A DNA stretch of 64,000 bases from Clostridia bacterium (GTDB lineage Bacteria; Bacillota; Clostridia; Oscillospirales; Acutalibacteraceae), in contig CAAEIG010000173.1 of the NCBI GenBank assembly GCA_900755895.1, positions 62,001 to 126,000 of the forward strand, given 5' to 3'. Made by a program: the position numbers and the translations under genes. Positions 17,287 to 26,228 of this stretch are shown piece after piece. The stretch's first letter is position 1; the number at the start of each line of letters is the position of its first letter. Under the pieces are notes generated by a model. That model worked only from the letters and a program-made list of their open reading frames with translations. It had not been told where the DNA came from and made no database searches.

Positions 17287-18162
17287 ATGCAGTTCAACCG
17301 CATGGAACCAATTGATGCCGGATGGTCAGGTGACCAAAAGTACCGTGCTTGGACAGACGACGGACAGTTCTATTTTCTTCGCCTGTGTCCACTGGAAAAA
17401 GAGGAGAAGCTGCAGAAAGCGTTCTCCTTCCAAAAGCAGGCGGCAGACAACGGTCTTCCTGTGAGCCGTCCCCTAGAATTGACATCCCAGAACGGAAAAC
17501 TGCTGTGGGTGGAGGAATGGATCTCTGGAGAAATGGCGGAACAAGTACTTCCTCGCTTTTCCCAAGAGGACCAGTACCGTTTGGGAGCCCAGGCAGGACA
17601 GATAGCCAAGGCACTTCACAACCTTCCCTGTCCTCCTCCTCAAGAACCCTGGGAAGTGCATTTTGGGAAGAAAATTGACAAGAAGATTGCGACGTATCTC
17701 GCTTGTCCCCTGCACTATGAAAACGGGGAACTATTTGTCCGATACCTACTGGAAAACCGGCACTTGCTAACCGGGAGACCTCAATGCGTCCAACACGGTG
17801 ACTTTCATGTGGGAAACATGATGCTTTGCAATGGAACGCTTTTCATCATTGACTTTGACCGCCCGGATTTTGGGGATCCCTGGGAGGAGTTCAACCGCAT
17901 TGTCTGGTGTGCACAGCTTTCTCCCGCCTTTTCATCTGGACTGGTGGACAGCTACTTTGATGGAACGCCTCCCCTGCTCTTCTGGAAGCTGCTGGCTCTC
18001 TACATTGCCAGCAATACTTTGGGTTCCCTGCCCTGGGCCATACCCTTTGGTGAAAAGGAAATTATCACCATGCGAAATCAAGCAGCTGAAGTGCTTCAGT
18101 GGTATGACAACATGAATACCCCTATTCCCAGCTGGTACCACTCCCCATCCAAACTTAAATAA
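17287..18162 (+). CDS. Aminoglycoside phosphotransferase-like kinase
   Basis: 291 residues, APH/choline kinase fold. Catalytic motif VQHGDFHVGNMML (about residues 166-178) and metal-binding IIDFDRPDFGDPW (about 187-199) are intact. Substrate unknown; family members act on aminoglycosides, choline, fructosamine or other small molecules. No resistance-gene neighbourhood is present. It starts 17 bases after the prfC terminator with AAGGAGGG upstream, so it may be read through from prfC. Confidence 0.85.
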   Translation: MQFNRMEPIDAGWSGDQKYRAWTDDGQFYFLRLCPLEKEEKLQKAFSFQKQAADNGLPVSRPLELTSQNGKLLWVEEWISGEMAEQVLPRFSQEDQYRLGAQAGQIAKALHNLPCPPPQEPWEVHFGKKIDKKIATYLACPLHYENGELFVRYLLENRHLLTGRPQCVQHGDFHVGNMMLCNGTLFIIDFDRPDFGDPWEEFNRIVWCAQLSPAFSSGLVDSYFDGTPPLLFWKLLALYIASNTLGSLPWAIPFGEKEIITMRNQAAEVLQWYDNMNTPIPSWYHSPSKLK

Positions 18163-18163
18163 G

Positions 18164-18191
18164 AAAAGCCCCGGAAAACCGGGGCTTTTTT
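18164..18191. terminator. Bidirectional terminator
   Basis: AAAAGCCCCGG / CCGGGGCTTTT with a 4-base loop between the converging kinase gene and pduL. Confidence 0.85.
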
Positions 18192-18207
18192 GTTAAGCAA
18201 TGAAGCT

Positions 18208-18774
18208 TTACAGAACGATTTCGCCATCCACAGTGCCGGGCAGAGCAGCTGCGTTGGACTCGTCAGTATCCACGTGCATAGCCAAAGCATACTTGGGGCT
18301 GACACGGCACACCACGTCACCGAAGATCAAAGCACGGCCATTGTAATCCACCTTGACGGACACAACCTGCTTGTCCACCACGCCGGCCTCTTTGGCCTCA
18401 TCGGGGTTGAAATGAATGTGACGCTTAGCAGCGATCACACCCTTTTCAATGGTGATTTCACCAGCAGGGCCACGCAGGATGCAGCCAGGAGTGCCCTCCA
18501 GGTCGCCGGACTCACGGATGGGAGCGGTGACGCCCAGCTTGCGGGCATCGGTGAGGGAGATCTCAACCTGGGTCTCGGGACGAGTGGGTCCCAGAATGGA
18601 CATCTTCATTGCGCCCTTGGGGCCGACGACCTCCACCTTCTCCTCACATGCAAACTGACCGGGCTGAGAAAGATCCTTTTTGTTGGTGAGTGTGGCACCC
18701 TTGCCAAACAATGCCTCCAGGTCCGCATCGGAGACGTGGACGTGATGGGCAGATGTTTCAACCATAACTTTCAT
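18208..18774 (-). CDS. pduL: Phosphate propanoyltransferase, PduL type
   Basis: 188 residues. Interconverts acyl-CoA and acyl phosphate. Two PduL domains with the zinc-ligand motifs ETSAHHVHVSDADLEALFG (residues 6-24) and KRHIHFNPDEA (about 118-128). ATG at 18774 has AGGAGG. There are no microcompartment shell genes nearby and no encapsulation peptide at the N-terminus, so it is probably a cytosolic phosphotransacetylase for acetate or propionate energy metabolism (inference). Confidence 0.92.
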   Translation of the reverse strand: MKVMVETSAHHVHVSDADLEALFGKGATLTNKKDLSQPGQFACEEKVEVVGPKGAMKMSILGPTRPETQVEISLTDARKLGVTAPIRESGDLEGTPGCILRGPAGEITIEKGVIAAKRHIHFNPDEAKEAGVVDKQVVSVKVDYNGRALIFGDVVCRVSPKYALAMHVDTDESNAAALPGTVDGEIVL

Positions 18775-18821
18775 GGAAAGTTCCTCCTTTGTATGTATGA
18801 GCATCAGAAATTTCTTCTATC

Positions 18822-18850
18822 ATTGTACTACCACCCGACAGAAAATTCAA
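18822..18850 (-). promoter_or_regulatory. Sigma-A promoter of pduL
   Basis: TTGAAT (18845-18850), 17 bases, TACAAT (18822-18827) on the minus strand, about 48 bases before the start. Confidence 0.65.
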
Positions 18851-18856
18851 TGGGAA

Positions 18857-18885
18857 TTTACAAGCCCTTCTCCCTGTGCTAAAAT
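18857..18885 (+). promoter_or_regulatory. Sigma-A promoter of the uracil-DNA glycosylase gene
   Basis: TTTACA (18857-18862), 17 bases, TAAAAT (18880-18885). Back-to-back with the pduL promoter. Confidence 0.65.
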
Positions 18886-18914
18886 AAAGGAAACTCTTCC
18901 TCAAGGAGGACGCT

Positions 18915-19493
18915 ATGCTGAACCATTGGAACGAGCTGCAGGAGGTATGTCTATCCTGTGAAAAATGCGACCTGTGCAAAACCCGCCACAATGTGGTGTT
19001 TGGTGTGGGTAATCCCAAGGCCAAGGTGATGTTTGTGGGAGAAGGTCCTGGTGAAAACGAAGATCTGCAGGGAGAACCTTTTGTCGGCAGAGGCGGCAAA
19101 CTGTTGGACAAACTATTGGCTGCTGTGGATCTTGACCGAAACTCCAACATTTATATCACCAATATCGTCAAATGCCGTCCTCCCCAGAACAGGGATCCCC
19201 TTCCTCAGGAACAGGAGGCATGTATCGGGTATCTGCGCAATCAGTTTGCATTGCTGCGGCCAAAAATCCTGGTTTGTCTGGGCCGTATTGCTGGTCAAAA
19301 GCTGATCAAGCCCGATTTGAAGATCACTAAGGAACATGGAATCTTTTTTGAAAAAGGCGACATTTTGATGATGGCTACGCTGCACCCTGCCGCTCTGCTG
19401 CGAAATCCTGCGCAGAAACCGGCAGCTTTTGAGGATTACCTAAAACTCCGCGAGAAAATTGATGAGCTGGGCTGCGATGTAGCCAAGCAATGA
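18915..19493 (+). CDS. Type 4 uracil-DNA glycosylase
   Basis: 192 residues. Removes uracil from DNA. The four Cys of the N-terminal cluster region (CLSCEKCDLC, residues 12-21) and the GEGPGENEDLQGEPFVGRGGKLL active-site region mark the Fe-S type 4/5 family; the GxGPGE rather than GLAPG form and LHPAALLRN motif fit type 4. Single gene with its own promoter and terminator. Confidence 0.92.
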   Translation: MLNHWNELQEVCLSCEKCDLCKTRHNVVFGVGNPKAKVMFVGEGPGENEDLQGEPFVGRGGKLLDKLLAAVDLDRNSNIYITNIVKCRPPQNRDPLPQEQEACIGYLRNQFALLRPKILVCLGRIAGQKLIKPDLKITKEHGIFFEKGDILMMATLHPAALLRNPAQKPAAFEDYLKLREKIDELGCDVAKQ

Positions 19494-19530
19494 AAAAAGA
19501 CGCTTCCCTTTCTGAGGGAGGCGTCCTTTT
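19494..19530. terminator. Terminator between converging genes
   Basis: GACGCTTCCCT / AGGGAGGCGTC with TTCTG loop, A run on the left and TTTT on the right. Confidence 0.85.
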
Positions 19531-19533
19531 CAT

Positions 19534-20100
19534 TTACTTGCTAGACTTAGATTTACAATCTAAATATTCTTCCAACAATAAGGAGTAGCAGCAAAGATCC
19601 TCAACGCGGCCATCGTAAAGGGCTGCCCCTTGACGGATGGTTCCTTCATACTGGAATCCACTCTTTTCGATCACTCTCCGTGAACGTTGGTTGTAGGCAT
19701 AGTGATTCACCGAAATCAAAGATAGATGAAGCTCCGTGAATCCATATTCCAACACAGCTTGGGCAGCTTCCGTCATATACCCTTTTCCCCATTCCTCCTG
19801 GGCCAGGGCATATCCCAGATTTCTGCAATTTGGCACATGGGGGCGGCGGCCGTCGCTGTCCAAACTGATGGATCCCGAAGCGCGACCAGTATCCTTAGGC
19901 ACAATTGCCCATGTGTTGCCTTGGGTGCTATCCTCATGGAGCCACCCCTCCAGAATCTTTCGAGATTCTTCCAAGTTTTCATGGGGCTTCCACCCAGCAT
20001 TAGGACCCACTTCAGGATTCTTTGCATACTGGTAAAGGTCTTCCAAATCTTCAAGACGCCATGGGCGGAGAATCAAACGTTCTGTTTCAATCGTTTTCAT
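19534..20100 (-). CDS. GNAT family N-acetyltransferase, RimJ/RimL type
   Basis: 188 residues. Begins TIETERLILRPWRLEDLEDLYQYA, typical of the RimJ/RimL-like group; the acetyl-CoA loop region is YALAQEEWGKGYMTEAA. The target is unknown. It starts 15 bases after the UPF0104 gene and is probably co-transcribed with it. Confidence 0.88.
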   Translation of the reverse strand: MKTIETERLILRPWRLEDLEDLYQYAKNPEVGPNAGWKPHENLEESRKILEGWLHEDSTQGNTWAIVPKDTGRASGSISLDSDGRRPHVPNCRNLGYALAQEEWGKGYMTEAAQAVLEYGFTELHLSLISVNHYAYNQRSRRVIEKSGFQYEGTIRQGAALYDGRVEDLCCYSLLLEEYLDCKSKSSK

Positions 20101-20115
20101 GAAAGTTCCCTCTTT

Positions 20116-21237
20116 TCATGTCGGATCAACCGGTATCTCGTCTTCTTGGTCCGCAGTGACAAGCACGGTCTGATTTTGCTTTTTCCTACGGTACCAGAAC
20201 TGATCTGCTACCACTAAAAGTGCTCCGGCAATCACCACCAAGTAATACGTGAAAAAGCGCCAGACCATCACAGCTGCATACAGGTCATCGTTGACAAAGT
20301 AATGACGGAAAAAGGAAGAAAATCCAATCTCCTGGGCACCGGAGGCTCCCGGCATGGGCATAAAGGACACGGATACTTGCAGCAAGCTCTGAACTGCTAA
20401 AATCTCCCAATAGGACACCTGCGCGTACCCAAAAGCGCGAAAGATAAAGTAGATCACACTCATTTGCAGAATGAACTGAGGTACGGAAAGCAATACCGCT
20501 GCTATTAGGCTCTTCTGCTTGCCTTTGAAATCATCGGTATAGCTTCCGAAATCAGCCTCAAACTTGTCGATGGAATCCAGTAAGCCGTTACGTTTTCGAA
20601 GAAAATGGAATTTCCCTACCAACCACTTAGCAAATAGGCAAAGCCGATGGAGAATAGGCTTGTGAAACAGAGAGGCAAAAAACAGAATGGAACACCCGTT
20701 GATTGCCAATCCTAGAATGACTAAAGGAATTAACGCCGGAGTAATAGCCACCAGCTTTTGATACATACCCACAAAAGATGCGGCAGATACCAACACAAAG
20801 GCGCACTGAAAACACATGAACTTTATGATAAGCACTGCAGATGAAATGCCCACGGGCACTTGATAATCTCGCAGCAAATAGGCCACCTGCATGGGCTGCC
20901 CCCCTGTGGAACTGGGGGTAATATAGGAATAGTAAAGTCCAAGCAAAGCGTTTTTCTGGCCTCCCAGAGGGCTGATGTGGTACCCCTGACTGTGAAGCAG
21001 CAGGCGAAAAATCTCCCCCTCAAAAAGAAAGTACACCAGGATGATCACAATCCCCAAGGTCAGATAGCCCGGAGTCAAATTGGCGATGGTATGGAACACA
21101 TCTCCAAACTTTTGATTGAACAGACCAAAAAGTAGTACTGCTACAATGGTTGCAGCAATATAGAGCATACTCCAGGGAATTTTCTTCTTTTTCTTTTCAA
21201 GAAGCAGCTCGGACCCATTTTGCTGATTGCTTTCCAT
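20116..21237 (-). CDS. Lysylphosphatidylglycerol synthase-type flippase domain protein (UPF0104)
   Basis: 373 residues with about eight membrane helices and the family segments SSTGGQPMQVAYLLRDYQVP and PMPGASGAQEIGF. Resembles the flippase-like part of MprF and the AglD/YbhN family without the synthase domain. Basic N-terminal tail (KKKKK). Substrate unknown, probably a lipid. Followed by the GNAT gene. Confidence 0.88.
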   Translation of the reverse strand: MESNQQNGSELLLEKKKKKIPWSMLYIAATIVAVLLFGLFNQKFGDVFHTIANLTPGYLTLGIVIILVYFLFEGEIFRLLLHSQGYHISPLGGQKNALLGLYYSYITPSSTGGQPMQVAYLLRDYQVPVGISSAVLIIKFMCFQCAFVLVSAASFVGMYQKLVAITPALIPLVILGLAINGCSILFFASLFHKPILHRLCLFAKWLVGKFHFLRKRNGLLDSIDKFEADFGSYTDDFKGKQKSLIAAVLLSVPQFILQMSVIYFIFRAFGYAQVSYWEILAVQSLLQVSVSFMPMPGASGAQEIGFSSFFRHYFVNDDLYAAVMVWRFFTYYLVVIAGALLVVADQFWYRRKKQNQTVLVTADQEDEIPVDPT

Positions 21238-21274
21238 GATTCACCGTTCCATCTCTACAGAATTACGGCAGAGC

Positions 21275-21303
21275 ATATCATGAAAAAATCAAGGATCTGT
21301 CAA
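21275..21303 (-). promoter_or_regulatory. Promoter of the UPF0104-GNAT unit
   Basis: TTGACA (21298-21303), 17 bases, TGATAT (21275-21280) on the minus strand. Confidence 0.55.
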
Positions 21304-21404
21304 CTGCCCTTGCTTTCCCCGTGCTCTACAGTTTTTGATATTGTACCATAGGGAGAACGGCATTTGCAATGAACAGTCCTCTTACGCTTTCTTACAAATT
21401 TCCG

Positions 21405-22178
21405 TCATTCATGGGAGGTGGAGTCATACAGGTATTTCAGCCCGTCCAACAAAAGCGTGTCACTGCACTCAACCTTACGGCGGCAATGGGACACCACCAT
21501 ACCTGCTAGGCCTCCAGTGGCTACCACACGACACGGATACCCCAATTCCTCCTCCATACGGTCACACAGACCGTCCAGCATGGCAGCAGCTCCGTACAAA
21601 ACACCGGATTGCAGACATTCCGCAGTATCACGGCCTACTACATGCTCCGGGGGATCCAGGCTTACGGAGGACAAGAGTGCAGCCCGGTGGGTGAGCGCAT
21701 CCAGGGAAATCCCCACACCAGGCACAATGGCTCCACCCACCATGACGCCATCTCGATCCAGAACAGCCAGCGTAGTAGCCGTTCCCATGTCCACCACGAT
21801 ACAGGGATAGGAATAGTGAGCTTTTGCCCCAGCACACCCTGCAATCAAGTCAGGACCAATGGTCTCTGGCTGATGGATGGCAACAGGCAACAAGTCCTTG
21901 GAAGTCTCATAGTTTATGACCAGTGGCTTCACCGAGAACAGCTTTTCCACTCCGTGAGACAGGTAGCCCGTGAGCTTGGGCACCACAGAGCTGAGAACCG
22001 CTCCTGTGATATTGGCTCTGCGCACTCCATACAGATGCAAAATATCCCGCAGCTCAATGGCATATTGATCTTCCATACGGGAAGCATCCGTTGCCATACG
22101 GGACACAAACAGCAGCTTGTCCTCATCAAAAACTCCCAATGTGATATTGGTGTTCCCCACGTCTAACGCTAACAGCAT
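21405..22178 (-). CDS. coaX: Type III pantothenate kinase
   Basis: 257 residues. Phosphorylates pantothenate, first step of CoA synthesis. ATP-binding DVGNTNITLG at residues 5-14, GPDLIAGC and VDMGTATTL motifs are diagnostic of CoaX. ATG at 22178 has GGGAGG upstream; the in-frame upstream Met lacks this. Single-gene unit. Confidence 0.95.
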   Translation of the reverse strand: MLLALDVGNTNITLGVFDEDKLLFVSRMATDASRMEDQYAIELRDILHLYGVRRANITGAVLSSVVPKLTGYLSHGVEKLFSVKPLVINYETSKDLLPVAIHQPETIGPDLIAGCAGAKAHYSYPCIVVDMGTATTLAVLDRDGVMVGGAIVPGVGISLDALTHRAALLSSVSLDPPEHVVGRDTAECLQSGVLYGAAAMLDGLCDRMEEELGYPCRVVATGGLAGMVVSHCRRKVECSDTLLLDGLKYLYDSTSHE

Positions 22179-22334
22179 GTAAGTTCCTCCCTTTTTCACA
22201 ACAGAAAGCCTTTTGGAATAATTCAGTATACCACAAAGCCAGTCTTCGGAAAAGCTATCTTTTGGAAGACGTATGTTAAATCAAATAGCAGAAACCACTT
22301 GTCTTCCACAGGTGAGTAGACCAGGCTAAACAGA

Positions 22335-22363
22335 TTGACAAAAATAATGCTATATGCTAGATT
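22335..22363 (+). promoter_or_regulatory. Promoter of the feo operon
   Basis: TTGACA (22335-22340), 17 bases, TAGATT (22358-22363). A match to an iron-repressor box was not clear by eye. Confidence 0.5.
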
Positions 22364-22430
22364 ATAGAAGACTAACAAGGTCCCTTATACAGAAGAAAAG
22401 GGTTAGGAGAAAGAGAGAGGGTGGCCACAC

Positions 22431-22655
22431 GTGACGCTACAAGAAGGGAACGCAGGTTCCCATTATGTTGTAAAAAAACTTGATTTGCCCGTGGAACTGG
22501 AACGCCGTTTGGAGGCGTTAGGGCTCATTGAGGGAACCTCTGTTGATGTGCTGCGAAAGAAGCATCACGGCGCTATGGTGATCAAAGTACGAGGCACTCG
22601 GTTTGCTGTGGGTTTGGGAATTTCCACCCGCATTACCGTAGCAGCACAGGATTAA
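22431..22655 (+). CDS. feoA: Ferrous iron transport protein A
   Basis: 74 residues, SH3-like FeoA domain. Small cytosolic partner of FeoB. It contains the typical LEALGLIEGTSVDVLRKK and FAVGLGISTRITV segments. Starts at GTG with GAGAGGG upstream. It lies 13 bases before feoB. Confidence 0.92.
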   Translation: MTLQEGNAGSHYVVKKLDLPVELERRLEALGLIEGTSVDVLRKKHHGAMVIKVRGTRFAVGLGISTRITVAAQD

Positions 22656-22668
22656 GGGGGAAACAGAC

Positions 22669-24714
22669 ATGCCACATGAATTATCCATTGGGTTTGTGGG
22701 GAATCCCAACTGCGGAAAAACCACACTGTTCAACGCGTATACCGGCGCCAATTTGAAAGTCGCCAACTGGCCCGGTGTTACCGTGGAGAAAAAAGAGGGT
22801 GTTTTTCAATTTCACGATCACGAGTATAAGCTGGTAGATCTGCCCGGAACATACAGTCTCACCTCCTATACCATGGAAGAACAGGTGACGCGGCAATACA
22901 TTCTGAGCGATGACGTGGACGTCATCATCGACGTGGCAGACGCCTCTGCGTTGGAACGCAATCTGTACTTGACATTGCAGCTGATTGAACTGGGCAAGCC
23001 GGTCATTTTAGCTTTGAATATGATGGACATTGTCCAGAAGCGGGGTATGGAAATTGACCTGCACCGGCTGCCGGAAATGTTGGGAATCCCTGTGATTCCT
23101 GTTTCCGCCCGGCGGAAAACCGGCCTGGACATTCTGATGCATGCAGCAGCCCATCACAAGGATCACACGGAGACCTCCACCCCCATTCATCATCATCCGG
23201 AACAAACACGTCACCGCCACGATCACCACGACGAGTACGTGATGGTCTACAGCGACGAGATCGAGGACAAGATTGACCTGCTGATGGACGCCCTGGAAAA
23301 GCGTTATCCTGGACTGAACAACCTTCGGTGGCACGCTATCAAACTGCTGGAAAACGACACGGAAATCACCAGGGATTATCCAGTAGATTTGCCTGAAATT
23401 TTAGACCGCAGTTATGAGCAGGAAATCATCAACCAAAAATACGACTTCATTGATGAGGTCATCCAAGAAGTTCTGGTGAACAAATCGAAAAAGGAAGCTC
23501 TCACCGACAAGGTGGACAGTCTTCTCACCCACCAGATTTGGGGGTTGCCCATTTTCTTGTGCATCATGGCACTGGTGTTCTTCCTCACCTTTACCGTGGG
23601 TGACTGGCTGAAAGGGTATTTTCAACTGGGTTTGGACGCCATCTCCTCCGGGGTTTCCTTTGGTTTGGAAAGTCTCCATGTAAATGCCATGCTCACTTCC
23701 CTCATTGTGGACGGCATCATCGCCGGCGTGGGCGGTATTTTGCTGTTTCTTCCCAACATATTCATTCTGTTTTTGGCCCTGGCCTTTTTGGAGGACAGTG
23801 GATACATGTCCCGAGTGGCCTATGTGATGGATGGTATCATGGGGAGGCTGGGACTCTCAGGACGTGCGTTTATCCCCATGATCCTGGGCTTTGGCTGCAC
23901 AGTACCGGCAATCATGGCATCTCGTGCTTTGGAGAACAAACGGGATCGGTTTAAGACGATGCTCATAACCCCCTTCATGTCCTGCAGTGCGCGGCTGCCC
24001 ATCTATGTGCTTTTCTCGGAACTGTTCTTCCCCAACAACGCTCTATTGGTAGCATACTCCATGTATCTGCTGGGCATTGTGGTTGCCATCTTCAGCGCAT
24101 TCCTCATGCATCTGGCAGACCGCAAAAAGCAAATGGAAAATTCCCTGCTCATCGAATTGCCGGAATACAAGGCTCCCAGCGCCCGTACCATTGCCATCTA
24201 TGTCTGGGAGAAAGTCAAAGACTATCTCACCAAAGCCGGCACCACCATCTTTGTGGCCTCCATTATCATGTGGGTCCTTCTGAACTTTGGACCTTCCGGA
24301 TACTCTCAGGACATCTCTACCTCCTTCGGCTCCATCATCGGACGATTCATCGTACCGTTCTTCTCCCCCATTGGCCTGGGTTTCTGGCAAATCGTTGTGG
24401 CACTGATCGCAGGCATCTCCGCCAAAGAAGTGGTGGTTTCCAGTACTGCGGTGCTGTTCGGCGTCAGCAGCATTACCTCTGCGGAGGGTATGAGTTCCCT
24501 GATGACTGCATTGTCCTCCATCGGCTTTGGAGCACTAAACGCCTACTGCTTAATGGTCTTCTGTTTGCTCTATGTCCCCTGCGCTGCAACACTGGCTACC
24601 ATCAAAAAGGAGACCGGCAGTTGGGCAAGAGTTAGTCTCACAGCATTCTTCCAAATCGCAGTGGCTTGGGTGGTCACCTTTGTTGTGTACCACATCGGCC
24701 TGCTGGTGGTGTGA
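22669..24714 (+). CDS. feoB: Ferrous iron transport protein B
   Basis: 681 residues. GTP-gated Fe(II) transporter. G domain: G1 GNPNCGKT at 11-18, G3 DLPG at 57-60, G4 NMMD at 117-120, then SARRKTG. A striking His-rich stretch occupies about residues 158-188, between the G domain and the helical regulatory part, with 11 His in 31 residues. The membrane part starts near 285 with Gate motifs around GFGCTVPAIMASRAL and SCSARLPIYV. Operon with feoA and a small Cys-rich protein. Confidence 0.95.
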   Translation: MPHELSIGFVGNPNCGKTTLFNAYTGANLKVANWPGVTVEKKEGVFQFHDHEYKLVDLPGTYSLTSYTMEEQVTRQYILSDDVDVIIDVADASALERNLYLTLQLIELGKPVILALNMMDIVQKRGMEIDLHRLPEMLGIPVIPVSARRKTGLDILMHAAAHHKDHTETSTPIHHHPEQTRHRHDHHDEYVMVYSDEIEDKIDLLMDALEKRYPGLNNLRWHAIKLLENDTEITRDYPVDLPEILDRSYEQEIINQKYDFIDEVIQEVLVNKSKKEALTDKVDSLLTHQIWGLPIFLCIMALVFFLTFTVGDWLKGYFQLGLDAISSGVSFGLESLHVNAMLTSLIVDGIIAGVGGILLFLPNIFILFLALAFLEDSGYMSRVAYVMDGIMGRLGLSGRAFIPMILGFGCTVPAIMASRALENKRDRFKTMLITPFMSCSARLPIYVLFSELFFPNNALLVAYSMYLLGIVVAIFSAFLMHLADRKKQMENSLLIELPEYKAPSARTIAIYVWEKVKDYLTKAGTTIFVASIIMWVLLNFGPSGYSQDISTSFGSIIGRFIVPFFSPIGLGFWQIVVALIAGISAKEVVVSSTAVLFGVSSITSAEGMSSLMTALSSIGFGALNAYCLMVFCLLYVPCAATLATIKKETGSWARVSLTAFFQIAVAWVVTFVVYHIGLLVV

Positions 24715-24720
24715 GGCGCT

Positions 24721-24861
24721 ATGGGAACCATTATCACCTGCATACTTTTGGCCTTACTGCTTGTAGCAGTGGTATTAGCCTTGCGCAGCATAAAAAAGCG
24801 AAAAGGCTGCTGTGGAAGCTGTCAGAACTGCCACAGCTGCAAGGGGAAACACAAAATCTAA
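24721..24861 (+). CDS. FeoB-associated Cys-rich membrane protein
   Basis: 46 residues, starting 6 bases after the feoB stop. One hydrophobic helix (residues 3-22), then a basic segment and a Cys-rich tail with CCGSCQNCHSC (residues 30-40). Small proteins of this build commonly follow feoB in Firmicutes; a role in iron handling is assumed but unproven. Confidence 0.85.
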   Translation: MGTIITCILLALLLVAVVLALRSIKKRKGCCGSCQNCHSCKGKHKI

Positions 24862-24870
24862 TCTGATATG

Positions 24871-24912
24871 CAAAAAGGCACCCAGCGTACTCACGCTTGG
24901 GTGCCCTTTTCA
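24871..24912. terminator. Terminator of the feo operon
   Basis: GGCACCCAGCGT / ACGCTTGGGTGCC with loop ACTC (24877-24905), then CTTTT; an A run on the left makes it likely to serve the converging gene also. Confidence 0.8.
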
Positions 24913-24939
24913 TTTTCAGACACTAGGAAAAACTTATAT

Positions 24940-26217
24940 TTACAGCTGAATCAAACCTTCATCCACCATCTCTTGGGCCGCCAAGAGCATGCCCAACTGG
25001 CCGCTGTGATAATTCAAACCGCCTTGCATCCAAGCGGCATAGGGCTCCCGCAAAGGTGCGTCTGCAGAAAGCTCAATAGAAGACCCCAAGGTAAATGCTC
25101 CAGCTGCCATAATCACCTGACTGTCGTAGCCAGGCATATCACTGGGTTCCGGCACCACAAAAGAATCCACCGGTGCCCCCTTCTGTACGCCTTTACAGAA
25201 AGCAATCAAATTCTGGGGGTTCTCCAACATCATCACTTGAATGATATCCCCTCGCTTTTCCTCCGGGGTAGGAGTCACACCAAACCCCAACTGAGAAAAC
25301 AGCGCAGAGGCAAATACTGCTGTTTTCAAAGCTTCTCCTGCCACGTGGGGTGCATGGAAAGCTCCCATGAACAGCTCACGATTGTTCCCCAAAGTACAGC
25401 CTATCTCTCGTCCTGTGCCGGGAGTAGTCAGACGGTAAGAGCAAAGTTCCACCAAATCATGACGGCCTGCAATATAGCCGCCTGTGGGCGCTATACCGCC
25501 GCCGGGATTCTTGATCAGTGACCCAGCAATAATATCGGCTCCCACAGCAAGGGGCTCCTCCCGTTCCACAAACTCGCCATAACAGTTGTCCACCATAACA
25601 ATGGCCTTGGGGGCTTTCTTCCGGACAATCTTTACAATGGGAGCAATGTCCTGCACCCGCAGAGAAGGCCGCAGCGAATATCCTCGGGACCGCTGAATGT
25701 AAATCAGTTTATACTCTGGAGTAATCCGCTGCTCCATAGTTTCCAGGTCGGGAGTGCCGTCGGGACGCAAATCCAACTCCTCATACTGAATTCCAAACTC
25801 TTTGAGGGACCCGGGCTCTTCCCTACCCTCCATGCCGATAACGCCCTGGATGGTATCATAGGGCGTGCCTGTAACACAGAGCATCTTGTCCCCTGGACGC
25901 AGCATGCCAAAAAGGGCAACAGTCAATGTGTGGGTACCACTGACAAAATTGTGGCGCACCAGGGCATCCTCCGCACCAAAAGCGTATGCATAGACCTGAT
26001 CTAACACATCCCGGCCCCGATCTCCATAGCCGTAACCGGTGCTGCTGACAAAATGGCTTTCACTAACCCCTGCTTGACTAAAAGCAGCCAGCATCTTCTG
26101 CTGATTATATCTTTGGATGGCTTCAATCTCTTGAAACTGGGGCTGGGCCAATTCCTCTGCCCGCTGAGCAGCTTCCAGCAGCTTTGGAGCGATTTGAAAA
26201 CTAGGGTAAACTTCCAT
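24940..26217 (-). CDS. PLP-dependent methionine gamma-lyase family protein (aluminium resistance family)
   Basis: 425 residues, YnbB/Alum_res family within the Cys/Met metabolism PLP enzymes. The PLP lysine is probably in IIAGSLIKNPGGG, preceded by VMVDNCYGEF with the Asp that holds the pyridine nitrogen. Members are often annotated as aluminium-resistance proteins, but the real reaction is unknown. It starts 11 bases after the GNAT gene, forming a two-gene unit. Confidence 0.85.
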   Translation of the reverse strand: MEVYPSFQIAPKLLEAAQRAEELAQPQFQEIEAIQRYNQQKMLAAFSQAGVSESHFVSSTGYGYGDRGRDVLDQVYAYAFGAEDALVRHNFVSGTHTLTVALFGMLRPGDKMLCVTGTPYDTIQGVIGMEGREEPGSLKEFGIQYEELDLRPDGTPDLETMEQRITPEYKLIYIQRSRGYSLRPSLRVQDIAPIVKIVRKKAPKAIVMVDNCYGEFVEREEPLAVGADIIAGSLIKNPGGGIAPTGGYIAGRHDLVELCSYRLTTPGTGREIGCTLGNNRELFMGAFHAPHVAGEALKTAVFASALFSQLGFGVTPTPEEKRGDIIQVMMLENPQNLIAFCKGVQKGAPVDSFVVPEPSDMPGYDSQVIMAAGAFTLGSSIELSADAPLREPYAAWMQGGLNYHSGQLGMLLAAQEMVDEGLIQL

Positions 26218-26228
26218 GCAAATTCTCC

